NCBI GenBank assembly: GCA_938002955.1 | Contig: CALLAA010000259.1 | Coordinates: 1 to 39,557 of the forward strand | DNA from: an uncultured Acidimicrobiales bacterium | Lineage (GTDB): Bacteria; Actinomycetota; Acidimicrobiia; Acidimicrobiales; SHLQ01 | Direction: 5' to 3' | Length of the DNA stretch: 39,557 nucleotides | In this document: piece by piece, positions 8,331 to 16,229 of the stretch | Position numbering within the stretch: position 1 is the first letter of the stretch | How the letters are laid out: each line of letters begins with the position of its first letter | Notes under the pieces: model-generated | The model's database searches: none | Told to the model about the DNA's origin: nothing | Seen by the model: the letters and a program-made list of their open reading frames with translations, nothing else | Program-made: the position numbers and the translations under genes

Positions 8331-9110
8331 ATGACTGAAATTCCTGAACATCTCCGTAAACGAGCCGCAGAAGCTCGTGCCAAGGCCGAGACCGAGGCTG
8401 CTCCCGCAGCTGAGGCCGCAGCGCCCGCTGCCGACGACGCTCCACAGAGCGAAGCCGCCTCGAAGATCCCTGCGCACTTGCTCGAACGCTCCAAGGCCGC
8501 AAAGACCAAGGCCGCCGGTGGCGCTGTCGAAGCTGCAGGCGCAGCCACCCCGGCAGCTGCTGGTGGCGGTGGTGTTGCGACGGCTGTTGCCGCTGCAGCA
8601 CCTGCTGGTCCAGTCGCCAACACTCAACGCTTGTTGACCGTGGTCAAGTCCGGCTCGATCCAAGACGTCAAGGCAGTCCCGCAGGACAAGGTCCACACCT
8701 GGCCGCACTTGCTCGTCGTCGAGTTCGTTTGCTGCTTGTTCGTCCTTGCGTTCATCTTGATCTTCTCGGTCTTCGTGAATGCTCCGCTGCTCGAACTTGC
8801 GAACTTCAACGAGACCCCGAACCCATCGAAGGCACCGTGGTACTTCCTTGGTCTTCAGGAGCTCTTAGTGCTCTTCCACCCAATGGTTGCCGGTGTGACC
8901 ATTCCCGGAATGGGCATGTTCTTGCTGATCCTGGCTCCTTACATCGATCGAAACCCTTCGATGAAGCCGGAAGATCGCAAGTTCGCAATCTCGTTGCAGA
9001 CAGTGCACCTCATGTACTGGGCCGTACTCGTGATGATCGGATCGTTCTTCCGAGGCCCAGGTTTCAACTTCATCATGCCGTGGTCCGACGGCCTGTTCTT
9101 CGAGTTCTAA
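8331..9110 (+). CDS. Cytochrome b subunit IV-like protein (C-terminal half of cytochrome b)
   Basis: 259 residues. The C-terminal part holds three membrane helices (about 127-149, 188-205, 223-241) and the quinol-site segment APWYFLGLQE at 168-177, the counterpart of the PEWY motif. Before it is an unusual Ala-rich cytoplasmic extension of about 95 residues with two copies of a short basic motif: MTEIPEHLRKRAAEARAK (1-18) and SKIPAHLLERSKAAKTK (44-60). The first copy closely matches the N-terminus of the divergent cytochrome c. The gene follows the b6-like gene by 15 bases with AGGAAGG as ribosome site. With the b6-like and Rieske proteins it forms the catalytic core. Confidence 0.93.
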   Translation: MTEIPEHLRKRAAEARAKAETEAAPAAEAAAPAADDAPQSEAASKIPAHLLERSKAAKTKAAGGAVEAAGAATPAAAGGGGVATAVAAAAPAGPVANTQRLLTVVKSGSIQDVKAVPQDKVHTWPHLLVVEFVCCLFVLAFILIFSVFVNAPLLELANFNETPNPSKAPWYFLGLQELLVLFHPMVAGVTIPGMGMFLLILAPYIDRNPSMKPEDRKFAISLQTVHLMYWAVLVMIGSFFRGPGFNFIMPWSDGLFFEF

Positions 9111-9123
9111 GGAAGGTACGACA

Positions 9124-9999
9124 ATGACAGTCATCGCAATCCTTGCAATCATCGGCCTGATCGCCCTCGCTGGCATCTTGCTCTTCGCCGCATCGCGCCG
9201 ACGCGACGCCGATTCGGCAGTGAGCGAACTCTCCGCCGAGACCCGTCGACGCGATCGCGATCGCGTCAAGGCTTCGGTAGGGGCAGCTGCCGCCGACGCT
9301 GGGCTCAGCGGACGTGATGTCGAGAAGACCACCGCTCTCGAACAGCGCCAAGGCGGCGACCTCGTCGCCCCCGGAAGCGACGCAGATGTCGAACCATGGG
9401 TCGCCCCCGACCCAGAGGTCATCGGGGTCGCCCGTCGCCAGTTCCTGAACCGTGCGATCATCGCCCTGTTCGGTTTGAACCTGAGTGGCTTTGGTGCTGC
9501 CGTTATCGCCCAACTGTGGCCAGGAGCATCCGAAGGCTTCGGCTCGGTCATCACCGTTGGACCAGTTACCGACGTCGTGAACGAAATCCGTGCGAGCAAC
9601 GGCTTCCTGTACCGTCCCGAAGGACGTATGTGGGTGACCGAGTTCCCAGCGGGTGCGCTCGAAAAGGCCGCTGCCGTCTACGCATCGACTCCGGCATGGC
9701 CAGGAATTCAAGCTGGCGTGAAGGCGATCTACCAGAAGTGCCCACACCTCGGCTGTCGTGTTCCTGAATGCGGAAGCTCGCAATATTTCGAGTGCCCGTG
9801 TCACGGCTCGTTCTACAACCAGGTCGGCGAGAAGCGCGGCGGACCTGCGCCTCGCGGCATGGATTTCTTCGAGATGGCTGTCGAAGGTGGAGTCCTCAAG
9901 GTCAACACCGGCAACATCATTGGTGGTCCCGACATTGGCGTGAACACCACCGGCCAAGAGCGTGAAGGGCCGAGCTGCCTCGGCGCTTCGTCGCACTAG
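9124..9999 (+). CDS. qcrA: Rieske [2Fe-2S] iron-sulfur protein
   Basis: 291 residues. Cluster motifs are CPHLGC (C206, H208, C211) and CPCHGS (C224, C226, H227), giving two Cys and two His ligands plus the stabilising disulfide pair. There are two hydrophobic segments: one at the extreme N-terminus (about 2-22) and one at 108-131 just before the Rieske domain, preceded by RRQFLNR, which resembles a Tat-type targeting sequence. Between them is a charged region of about 80 residues. Multi-helix N-termini are known in actinobacterial QcrA. It carries electrons from quinol to cytochrome c. The gene starts 13 bases after subunit IV with AAGGAAGG upstream. Confidence 0.95.
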   Translation: MTVIAILAIIGLIALAGILLFAASRRRDADSAVSELSAETRRRDRDRVKASVGAAAADAGLSGRDVEKTTALEQRQGGDLVAPGSDADVEPWVAPDPEVIGVARRQFLNRAIIALFGLNLSGFGAAVIAQLWPGASEGFGSVITVGPVTDVVNEIRASNGFLYRPEGRMWVTEFPAGALEKAAAVYASTPAWPGIQAGVKAIYQKCPHLGCRVPECGSSQYFECPCHGSFYNQVGEKRGGPAPRGMDFFEMAVEGGVLKVNTGNIIGGPDIGVNTTGQEREGPSCLGASSH

Positions 10000-10015
10000 T
10001 CACATTTCGCAAAAT

Positions 10016-10039
10016 CAGCACACGCAAAAAGCAGTGCTG
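10016..10039 (+). other. Weak stem-loop between the Rieske and di-heme cytochrome genes
   Basis: CAGCAC and GTGCTG form 6-bp arms around an A-rich 12-base loop. There is no following T-run, so it is not a standard terminator; it could stabilise or process the mRNA upstream of an internal promoter. Confidence 0.25.
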
Positions 10040-10054
10040 GACCCGTTGTTCCCC

Positions 10055-10068
10055 TAGATTCAGAGACC
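10055..10068 (+). promoter_or_regulatory. Candidate internal promoter (-10 TAGATT) with leaderless GTG start
   Basis: TAGATT at 10055-10060 is followed by eight bases and then GTG at 10069. No ribosome site precedes the start. The same TAGATT-N8-GTG arrangement occurs at nuoA2 (29628-29644). No clear -35 is seen. Confidence 0.45.
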
Positions 10069-11415
10069 GTGATGATCCTTGCTCAGACCGCCGTGCGCAA
10101 CGTCGGCTTAGTTATCTTCGCCATCGTCATAATTGGCTTTGTCGTATACCTGTTCTTTAACCTCCTCGACTCCAAGGGTGAGGGTGGCGCCGAGATCGAA
10201 CTCGCCGCCAACCGCAAGCCCTACTTCGATGACGACATCCTCGAAACCCGCAAGCTCGACCAGAGCTTGATGTCGGGTCTCGTTCTGCTTGCCGTGATCG
10301 GTATTGCCTTGCCGCTGTATTGGCTCGGCGAGCCAGGACGACATGAGGGATACGTCGAGAACACCCTCGAGCTCTGGACCGAAGATGGTGCAGAGGCATT
10401 CGAAGAAGCGTGTGCGTCTTGCCACGGTGGTGGTGGCGCTGGTGGTATCGCCGCATTCGCAATCACCGAAGCCGGCACAGGCAACTTCGTTGCGTCCGTC
10501 GACTGGGTCGCACCGTCGCTGACCTCGTTGCTCACCCGCTTCTCTGAAGAAGAAGTCATCCACACCCTTAACTTCGGTCGCAACGGCGTCATGCCAGCGT
10601 GGGGCGCCCCTGGTGGCGGTGCGCTCACCGCCCAGCAGCTCGAAATCATCATCACCTACTTGCGTTCGGTTCAAAAGGACGAAGATGCCGTCCAGGCAGC
10701 GGTCTTTGACGGACTCGTCGAAGGTGCTCGCCTCGAATGGGTGAGCCGTGACCCCGAGCTCAGCGCCGAACTGGCAGCTGCGCAACGAACGCTGGCACAG
10801 GCACAGCAAACGGGCGTGCCCGGTGTGATCGAAGAAGCCCAAGCCGGACTCTCCGAAGTGCAAAAGAAGCTCGGCGAGGTCTTTACCACCGACGACATGG
10901 CCGCATGGGTCAACGAGATCTCCGATCCATCTCATGAGGAATACCTGACCTACGGCAAGTTGCTGTTCACCAACCGCGCCGATGCGGGCGGATACAGCTG
11001 TGCACGCTGCCACACCGCTGGCTGGTCATATGACGGAGCCAACGACATCGACCTCAACGGCGACCCGCTCACGCTCGACGCCGACGGCAACCCCGGCTAC
11101 GTGCAAGGTGGTGGCTGGTTCGGTCCAAACCTGACGAACGGCTCCACGCACAGCCAGTTCCCACGATCCGAGCAGATGATCGACTTCATCCGCATTGGTT
11201 CCGAGGACGGCATTCGCTACGGCACCGCCGGACAGGGAAGTGGCCAGATGCCTGGCTTCGCTATTCGCCAGGACGACAGCCTGAACGCAAACGCCCAGGT
11301 CGAACACGTCCGTGAATTCAACGTAGATGTCGCCGGCGAGGACGTAGTCCAGTGGCCGGCCATCCTCACCGAAGAACAAATCGCCGCAATTGTGGCTTAC
11401 GAGAGGAGCTTGTAA
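10069..11415 (+). CDS. Membrane-anchored di-heme cytochrome c
   Basis: 448 residues with hydrophobic helices at about 9-30 and 68-86 and two heme c sites, CASCH (115-119) and CARCH (311-315). Likely axial methionines are M175 in GVMPAWG and M394 in GQMPGFA. An Ala/Gln/Glu-rich helical linker (about 228-272) separates the heme domains. Di-heme cytochromes of this kind act as the c1-equivalent in actinobacterial bcc complexes, taking electrons from the Rieske centre, so that is the likely role. The start is GTG 10069 or ATG 10072; the promoter spacing favours the GTG. The TAA overlaps the next ATG. Confidence 0.9.
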   Translation: MMILAQTAVRNVGLVIFAIVIIGFVVYLFFNLLDSKGEGGAEIELAANRKPYFDDDILETRKLDQSLMSGLVLLAVIGIALPLYWLGEPGRHEGYVENTLELWTEDGAEAFEEACASCHGGGGAGGIAAFAITEAGTGNFVASVDWVAPSLTSLLTRFSEEEVIHTLNFGRNGVMPAWGAPGGGALTAQQLEIIITYLRSVQKDEDAVQAAVFDGLVEGARLEWVSRDPELSAELAAAQRTLAQAQQTGVPGVIEEAQAGLSEVQKKLGEVFTTDDMAAWVNEISDPSHEEYLTYGKLLFTNRADAGGYSCARCHTAGWSYDGANDIDLNGDPLTLDADGNPGYVQGGGWFGPNLTNGSTHSQFPRSEQMIDFIRIGSEDGIRYGTAGQGSGQMPGFAIRQDDSLNANAQVEHVREFNVDVAGEDVVQWPAILTEEQIAAIVAYERSL

Positions 11416-12485
11416 TGCTCTCGACGCTCGCCGCTATCGGCTTTGACCCTGAAATCCGCGGCATCCTTGTTGTCGGCACCGGAGCTGTCGTTCTGTTCGG
11501 CTCCATCTGGTTGATCCTTGCGACCAACTCCGGCATCCGCCTTGCATCGCTGATCGCTCTCGCTGGCTTCTTTGGCTGGATGGCGATCATGGGTGGCTTC
11601 TGGTGGATTCGAGGCATTGGCTACGTTGGTGAATCGGTCAGTTGGCAAGTTCTCGACTTCAACCGAAACGACATCAGTCAGTCGTCGGTCGAACGAGCCA
11701 CCGATCTCCCCGACCCAGCCGATCTCCAGGGTCTTGGCATCCAGGTCGCTCTCGCTGGGCTTGAGTCCGACGACGAAGACGTTGTTGCTGCAATGGGCGA
11801 ATTCACCTCAGAACTCGACATGAGCGATCCGGCATTTGCCGAGATGACCGCCGACGAGATCAACGCCCAACAGGTGCGCAACGCACAGCGCAACGAATCC
11901 ACCACGCTCTCCCAGGTCGTCTCTGTCGCCCCCGACTTTGTCGAGCAGGCGCAAGCGTCCGGTCTCATTCCCGACCTCGATGGCTGGGAGATCATGACCA
12001 CCGGTGAAGCTGGCGAGGCCCAGTCGACGGCCGGTGCCGCGATTCTCGAACAGGACGGCTTCGAATTCGATGCCCAGTCCGAGTTCAAGTTCCTCGACGC
12101 GTTCCGTATTGGTGGAAAGCCACGCCTCGACCGAAACATCGATCTCGACTGCACCTTCTGCGGTGACAACCTGCGCCGCGGCTGGCACTGGATTTCGAAC
12201 TCTGCCCGCATTCTGAACCCGCCGGAGTACGCGATTGTTCAGCTGCAAGCAATCGATGAGCAGGCGCTCATTGTGGAAGAGGGCCAGGCGCCGCCGTTCC
12301 CGACCGTCGATGAAGATGCACCGATTGTCTCTGTCGTCATGATTCGTGACCTCGGCAACCTTCGATTCCCACCGGCCATGGTCACCCTTGGCTCGCTGCT
12401 CATCTTCACCGCTCTTGCGTACATGCTCCACCTGCGCGACCTCGCCACGATGTCGCGCGTCGAAGAATTCGAATCCGAGGCCTAA
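11415..12485 (+). CDS. Membrane protein of unknown function with a CxxC motif, linked to the bc operon
   Basis: 356 residues. Helices at about 15-37 and 42-64 and a third near 320-340 flank a large soluble domain. That domain is rich in acidic residues and Gln and holds CTFC (C246, C249), followed by an aromatic stretch (GWHWIS). The CxxC could bind metal or act as a thiol pair; it lacks the His of a heme c site. I do not recognise the family. The ATG overlaps the stop of the di-heme cytochrome (TAATG), and nuoA follows three bases after its stop, so it bridges the cytochrome and complex I genes. Role as accessory subunit or assembly factor is inference. Confidence 0.75.
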   Translation: MLSTLAAIGFDPEIRGILVVGTGAVVLFGSIWLILATNSGIRLASLIALAGFFGWMAIMGGFWWIRGIGYVGESVSWQVLDFNRNDISQSSVERATDLPDPADLQGLGIQVALAGLESDDEDVVAAMGEFTSELDMSDPAFAEMTADEINAQQVRNAQRNESTTLSQVVSVAPDFVEQAQASGLIPDLDGWEIMTTGEAGEAQSTAGAAILEQDGFEFDAQSEFKFLDAFRIGGKPRLDRNIDLDCTFCGDNLRRGWHWISNSARILNPPEYAIVQLQAIDEQALIVEEGQAPPFPTVDEDAPIVSVVMIRDLGNLRFPPAMVTLGSLLIFTALAYMLHLRDLATMSRVEEFESEA

Positions 12486-12488
12486 GCC

Positions 12489-12959
12489 ATGCAATACCTG
12501 CCGCTCGTAGCACTTATGGTGCTTGGCATCCTGTTTGCGGCAGTCAGCTTTGTTGCTTCTCGGATGCTGGCGCCCAACCGGCCAAACGACAAGAAGAACT
12601 CGGCTTACGAGTGCGGTATCGAGCCGGCGAAGGAAACTCCGGAGCGGTTCCCGGTTCGCTTTTTCCTCATCGCCATGATCTTCATCGTGTTCGATATCGA
12701 GCTCATCTTCTTCTACCCGTGGGCTGTGGCGCACGAGAGTCTTGGCGCATTTGGCTTCTTTGCAATCCTGATCTTTGCCTTCGCCGTGTTTGAGTCGTTC
12801 GTATATCTGATTGGAAACGGCGCTCTCGAGTGGGGCCCCGTGCACCAAGCACGTCGTCTCAAAGCGGCCGTGTCGGCCGAACGCACCACCCGCTCTACGG
12901 TTCGCCGTGTTGGTGGTGAGGGCCGCTTCCCCGATCCCGACGTAACCGAGGCTGCCTGA
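12489..12959 (+). CDS. nuoA: NADH-quinone oxidoreductase subunit A (copy 1)
   Basis: 156 residues with three membrane helices. Conserved NuoA features are the YECGIEP loop and the [16 protein letters not shown] helix with its buried acids. The C-terminal tail of about 35 residues is basic and exceeds the minimal family length. NuoA helps form the quinone-channel junction between the peripheral and membrane arms. It opens the complete 14-gene nuo cluster; nuoB starts one base after its stop. Confidence 0.95.
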   Translation: MQYLPLVALMVLGILFAAVSFVASRMLAPNRPNDKKNSAYECGIEPAKETPERFPVRFFLIAMIFIVFDIELIFFYPWAVAHESLGAFGFFAILIFAFAVFESFVYLIGNGALEWGPVHQARRLKAAVSAERTTRSTVRRVGGEGRFPDPDVTEAA

Positions 12960-12960
12960 T

Positions 12961-13560
12961 ATGGGTTTGTTTAAAGACGAGCACAGCGGTCGCACCGTTC
13001 TCGACGACGGTCTTGCCGGCCTGGAACACAACGTCATCACCGCTCGCGTCGAGGACCTCGTCAACTGGTCTCGTGCTCGCAGTCTGTGGCCTGCAACCTT
13101 TGGTCTTGCGTGCTGCGCGATCGAGATGATGGCGACCGGCGCTGGCCACTATGACATGGCCCGCTATGGCATGGAGGTCTTCCGAGCCTCGCCTCGCCAA
13201 GCCGACCTCATGATCGTGGCCGGACGTGTCTCTCAGAAGATGGCACCAGTACTTCGCACCATTTACGACCAGATGGCCGAACCGAAGTGGGTTATCTCCA
13301 TGGGAGTGTGCGCCTCCAGCGGCGGCATGTTCAACAACTATGCGATCGTGCAGGGTGTTGACCAGGTCGTACCGGTCGATGTGTACGCCCCCGGCTGCCC
13401 TCCCGGTCCCGAAACCTTGCTCCATGCAATCTTCACGCTTCACGGCGCGATCGAAACCGGCGAGCTCATGCGACGTCGCAGCGAAAACGGCGGCGGCGCG
13501 GCCATCGAAGTCGCCCAACGCGACGGACAGCCAACACCAGTCTCACTCGGCCGGGCGTAA
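12961..13560 (+). CDS. nuoB: NADH-quinone oxidoreductase subunit B (copy 1)
   Basis: 199 residues. NuoB carries cluster N2, the last Fe-S centre before quinone. Ligand cysteines are C51 and C52 (LACC), C117 (GVCAS) and C146 (PGCPP). [11 protein letters not shown] is also typical. The extra C-terminal 25 residues are Gly/Arg-rich. The gene is followed after two bases by nuoC1. Confidence 0.96.
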   Translation: MGLFKDEHSGRTVLDDGLAGLEHNVITARVEDLVNWSRARSLWPATFGLACCAIEMMATGAGHYDMARYGMEVFRASPRQADLMIVAGRVSQKMAPVLRTIYDQMAEPKWVISMGVCASSGGMFNNYAIVQGVDQVVPVDVYAPGCPPGPETLLHAIFTLHGAIETGELMRRRSENGGGAAIEVAQRDGQPTPVSLGRA

Positions 13561-13562
13561 CC

Positions 13563-14177
13563 ATGGCTGAAGACACCGAGACCACCGAAGAAGAAACCGC
13601 GTCAGACGACACTGAGGCTCCGGCCGAAGAGACCGAGACCGAAGAGACCGACGACACCGAACACGATGGCGCCGACGAGACCGACGAAGACGCAGCGCCC
13701 GACGAGGAACTGCTCTACGGCGTACCCGTCCACCATGCGTTCGGCCAGACCGTCATCTTCGCCGACGCCGAGTCGTACCTCGACCTCTTTGGCGAGCTGA
13801 TCAGCGATGGCTTCCAACAGGTTGTTGACCTCTGTGGGGCCGATTACGCAAACCACGTGCGCAACGACCTCCCCGCGAGTGTCATTCCCGAGCGATTCGA
13901 GGTCGTTGTCAACCTCATCAGTCACGCACGCCGTGAGCGCATCCGCGTTCGCTGTCAGGTTGCCGAAGGCGCATCGATACCGTCGCTCTTCGACATGTTC
14001 CCAGGCACCGAAGCTATGGAACGTGAAGCGTTCGACATGTTCGGTATCGAATTCACCGACCATCCAGACCTCAGCCGCATCTTGATGCCCGAGGAATGGA
14101 ATGGATTCCCGCTGCGAAAAGACTTTGATATGGGCCGTATTCCGGTTCAGTTCAAGGGCGCACCCGGACAGAGCTAG
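13563..14177 (+). CDS. nuoC: NADH-quinone oxidoreductase subunit C (copy 1), acidic N-terminal extension
   Basis: 204 residues. The family core has EREAFDMFGIEF and the C-terminal GFPLRKDF. The first 50 or so residues are almost only Glu, Asp, Thr and Ala, an unstructured strongly acidic extension not found in standard NuoC. NuoC packs against NuoD in the peripheral arm. The extension would be exposed to the cytoplasm; its role is unknown. Confidence 0.93.
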   Translation: MAEDTETTEEETASDDTEAPAEETETEETDDTEHDGADETDEDAAPDEELLYGVPVHHAFGQTVIFADAESYLDLFGELISDGFQQVVDLCGADYANHVRNDLPASVIPERFEVVVNLISHARRERIRVRCQVAEGASIPSLFDMFPGTEAMEREAFDMFGIEFTDHPDLSRILMPEEWNGFPLRKDFDMGRIPVQFKGAPGQS

Positions 14178-14188
14178 GGGATAGTGAC

Positions 14189-15502
14189 ATGACTATTGCA
14201 GAACACACCCCGTCAGAGGCCGAGATCGACGGGCTCATCGGCGGCGCCGAACGCGTCATGAGCCGCGACAACGCGGTCCTACGAATGAGCGAAGCCGAAG
14301 CCGGCGCACTTTCGCTGAGCCCGGAACACGAATTTGGTGATCAGAAGATGATCATCAATATGGGTCCCTCGCATCCGTCTACGCACGGCGTGCTCCGGTT
14401 GATGCTCGAGATGGAAGGCGAGACGGTTCTCCGTTCAAAGCCGATCATCGGGTATCTCCACACCGGTATGGAAAAGACCGGCGAGCAGCTCACCTACCTG
14501 CAAGGTGGCACCAACGTCACCCGCATGGACTACTCGTCGCCGTTGTTCACCGAGCTTGCGTTCTCGCTCGCAGTGGAGAACCTGCTCGGCCTTGAGATCC
14601 CAGAGCGTGCGACCTGGATTCGCATGATGATGACCGAGCTGAACCGCATGGCATCACACCTGTTGTTCATGGCGACCAACGGCATGGACCTCGGTGCCGT
14701 ATCGATGATGATCTACGGATGGCGCGAACGCGAGCCGCTGTTGCGCTTCTTTGAGAAGGTCACCGGCCTTCGCATGAACCACAACTACATCCGTCCCGGT
14801 GGCGTTGCCGCCGACCTGCACGATGGCTGGCAAGAAGATCTGCTCGAGTACCTCGAAATGCTCGAGCCCCGCCTCGATGAGTATCACATCTTGATGAACG
14901 GCCAGCCGATCTGGCGAGACCGTCTCCAAGGCGTTGGTGTGATCAACGAGGCCGAATGCCTCGCACTCGGAACCACCGGCCCAATCCTACGATCGGCCGG
15001 AAGTAGCTGGGACCTGCGTCGAGACATGCCATACCTCGCGTATGACCAGGTCGACTTTGCGATCCCCGTTGGTGAGTACGGCGATTGCTTCGACCGGTAC
15101 GCAATCCGCCTCGCCGAGATCGAAGAGTCGATCAAGATCGTTCGCCAGTGCATCGAGAAGATGCCATCGGGTGACTACCGGGCGCAGAACAAGAAGGTCA
15201 CGCCACCACCGCGTGGCCGAATCGACGAGTCGATGGAAGCGCTTATCCATCACTTCAAGATCTTCACCGAGGGCTTCAAAGTGCCCGCCGGTGAGACCTA
15301 CGCTGCGGTCGAGAGTCCTCGCGGCGAACTCGGCGTGTACATCGTGAGCGACGGCAGTTCGACGCCGTATCGCATGCACGTTCGTGCCCCGAGCTTTGTG
15401 AACTTGCAGACGCTCCCGCACCTGATGGAAAACGGCCTCCTCGCCGATGCCGTCGCCGTCATTTCGAGCGTCGATCCAATCATGGGTGAGGTTGATCGGT
15501 GA
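14189..15502 (+). CDS. nuoD: NADH-quinone oxidoreductase subunit D (copy 1)
   Basis: 437 residues. The 49-kDa-type subunit lines the quinone site; MGPSHPSTHG and IGYLHTGMEKTGE contain the His and Tyr known to contact the quinone headgroup in this family. It ends in DPIMGEVDR, a canonical C-terminus. An N-terminal stretch of about 50 residues precedes the core. AGGGGAT lies seven bases before the ATG. An 82-base spacer with two hairpins separates it from nuoE. Confidence 0.96.
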   Translation: MTIAEHTPSEAEIDGLIGGAERVMSRDNAVLRMSEAEAGALSLSPEHEFGDQKMIINMGPSHPSTHGVLRLMLEMEGETVLRSKPIIGYLHTGMEKTGEQLTYLQGGTNVTRMDYSSPLFTELAFSLAVENLLGLEIPERATWIRMMMTELNRMASHLLFMATNGMDLGAVSMMIYGWREREPLLRFFEKVTGLRMNHNYIRPGGVAADLHDGWQEDLLEYLEMLEPRLDEYHILMNGQPIWRDRLQGVGVINEAECLALGTTGPILRSAGSSWDLRRDMPYLAYDQVDFAIPVGEYGDCFDRYAIRLAEIEESIKIVRQCIEKMPSGDYRAQNKKVTPPPRGRIDESMEALIHHFKIFTEGFKVPAGETYAAVESPRGELGVYIVSDGSSTPYRMHVRAPSFVNLQTLPHLMENGLLADAVAVISSVDPIMGEVDR

Positions 15503-15513
15503 CGTATTGGCTC

Positions 15514-15559
15514 AGCCCCGAAGGGGCTTCCCCAAACCCGAATTTCGCCTGCGGCGAAA
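15514..15559 (+). repeat. Two perfect tri-loop hairpins between nuoD1 and nuoE
   Basis: Hairpin 1: AGCCCC-GAA-GGGGCT (15514-15528). Hairpin 2: TTTCGCC-TGC-GGCGAAA (15543-15559). Fourteen bases separate them, and no T-run follows. The GGGG of the first can alternatively pair with CCCC at 15530-15533. In an operon where most genes overlap, such a structured spacer may act in mRNA processing or stability, setting D versus E/F/G output (inference). Confidence 0.6.
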
Positions 15560-15584
15560 CGTCGCACGCAGCAAAGGTTGTCTC

Positions 15585-16229
15585 ATGAGCCGACTTTCTG
15601 ACGCCAACGTGGCGCTTGCCCACGACATCATTCGTCGCTACCCGCGGCCGAAGTCTGCCCTGATTCCGCTGCTGCATTTGGCACAAGAACAAGACGGTTG
15701 GGTGTCCGATGACGCCATGTCGCACCTCGCCGAATTGGTCGGAGTTACCCCCGCCGAGGTCAAGGGAACCTGCACGTTCTACGAGATGTTCAAGCTGCAT
15801 CCCGTTGGCACCTACATGGTCAACATCTGCACCAACTTGTCGTGCCAACTGCTCGGTGGCGAGGAACTCCTGCACCACGCCGAGGAAACGCTCGGCATTC
15901 GTGCTGGCGGCACGACCGAAGACGGCATGTTCACGATCGAGGACGTCGAATGCATTGCGGCGTGCACCGAAGCGCCATGCATTCAGGTCAACTATCGCTT
16001 TGGGCTTCGCCTGACCCACGACGACTTCGATGACATCATCGCTGCGCTTCGCGCCGGCAACACGCCCGACAAGCTCATTACGTCCAACCCCGGTGAGCCA
16101 ATCCCAAGCCACGGCACGTTGGGTCTCGCCCGCCAGACCATGACCGAAGAGCAAACGGCGCACATCATCGCCCCCGAGCAGATTCACGAAGCACCGGTGT
16201 GGCTCACCGCGGCTGCGAAGGACAACTAA
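15585..16229 (+). CDS. nuoE: NADH-quinone oxidoreductase subunit E
   Basis: 214 residues. The thioredoxin-like [2Fe-2S] subunit of the NADH-input module, with ligands C82 and C87 (CTNLSC) and C123 and C127 (CIAAC). A C-terminal tail of about 50 residues extends past the core. The ATG at 15585 is preferred over in-frame sequence overlapping nuoD because AAAGG precedes it and the N-terminus aligns with the family. Its TAA overlaps the ATG of nuoF. Confidence 0.95.
   Translation: MSRLSDANVALAHDIIRRYPRPKSALIPLLHLAQEQDGWVSDDAMSHLAELVGVTPAEVKGTCTFYEMFKLHPVGTYMVNICTNLSCQLLGGEELLHHAEETLGIRAGGTTEDGMFTIEDVECIAACTEAPCIQVNYRFGLRLTHDDFDDIIAALRAGNTPDKLITSNPGEPIPSHGTLGLARQTMTEEQTAHIIAPEQIHEAPVWLTAAAKDN

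Noticed and set aside
10016-10039. Stem-loop as a rho-independent terminator after the Rieske gene
   Set aside because: A 6-bp stem with a 12-base loop and no T-run; the following genes belong functionally to the same locus.
11808-13064. Long minus-strand open frame over the CxxC protein, nuoA1 and nuoB1
   Set aside because: It is antisense to three well-supported genes; its sequence has no motif and is charged and irregular.
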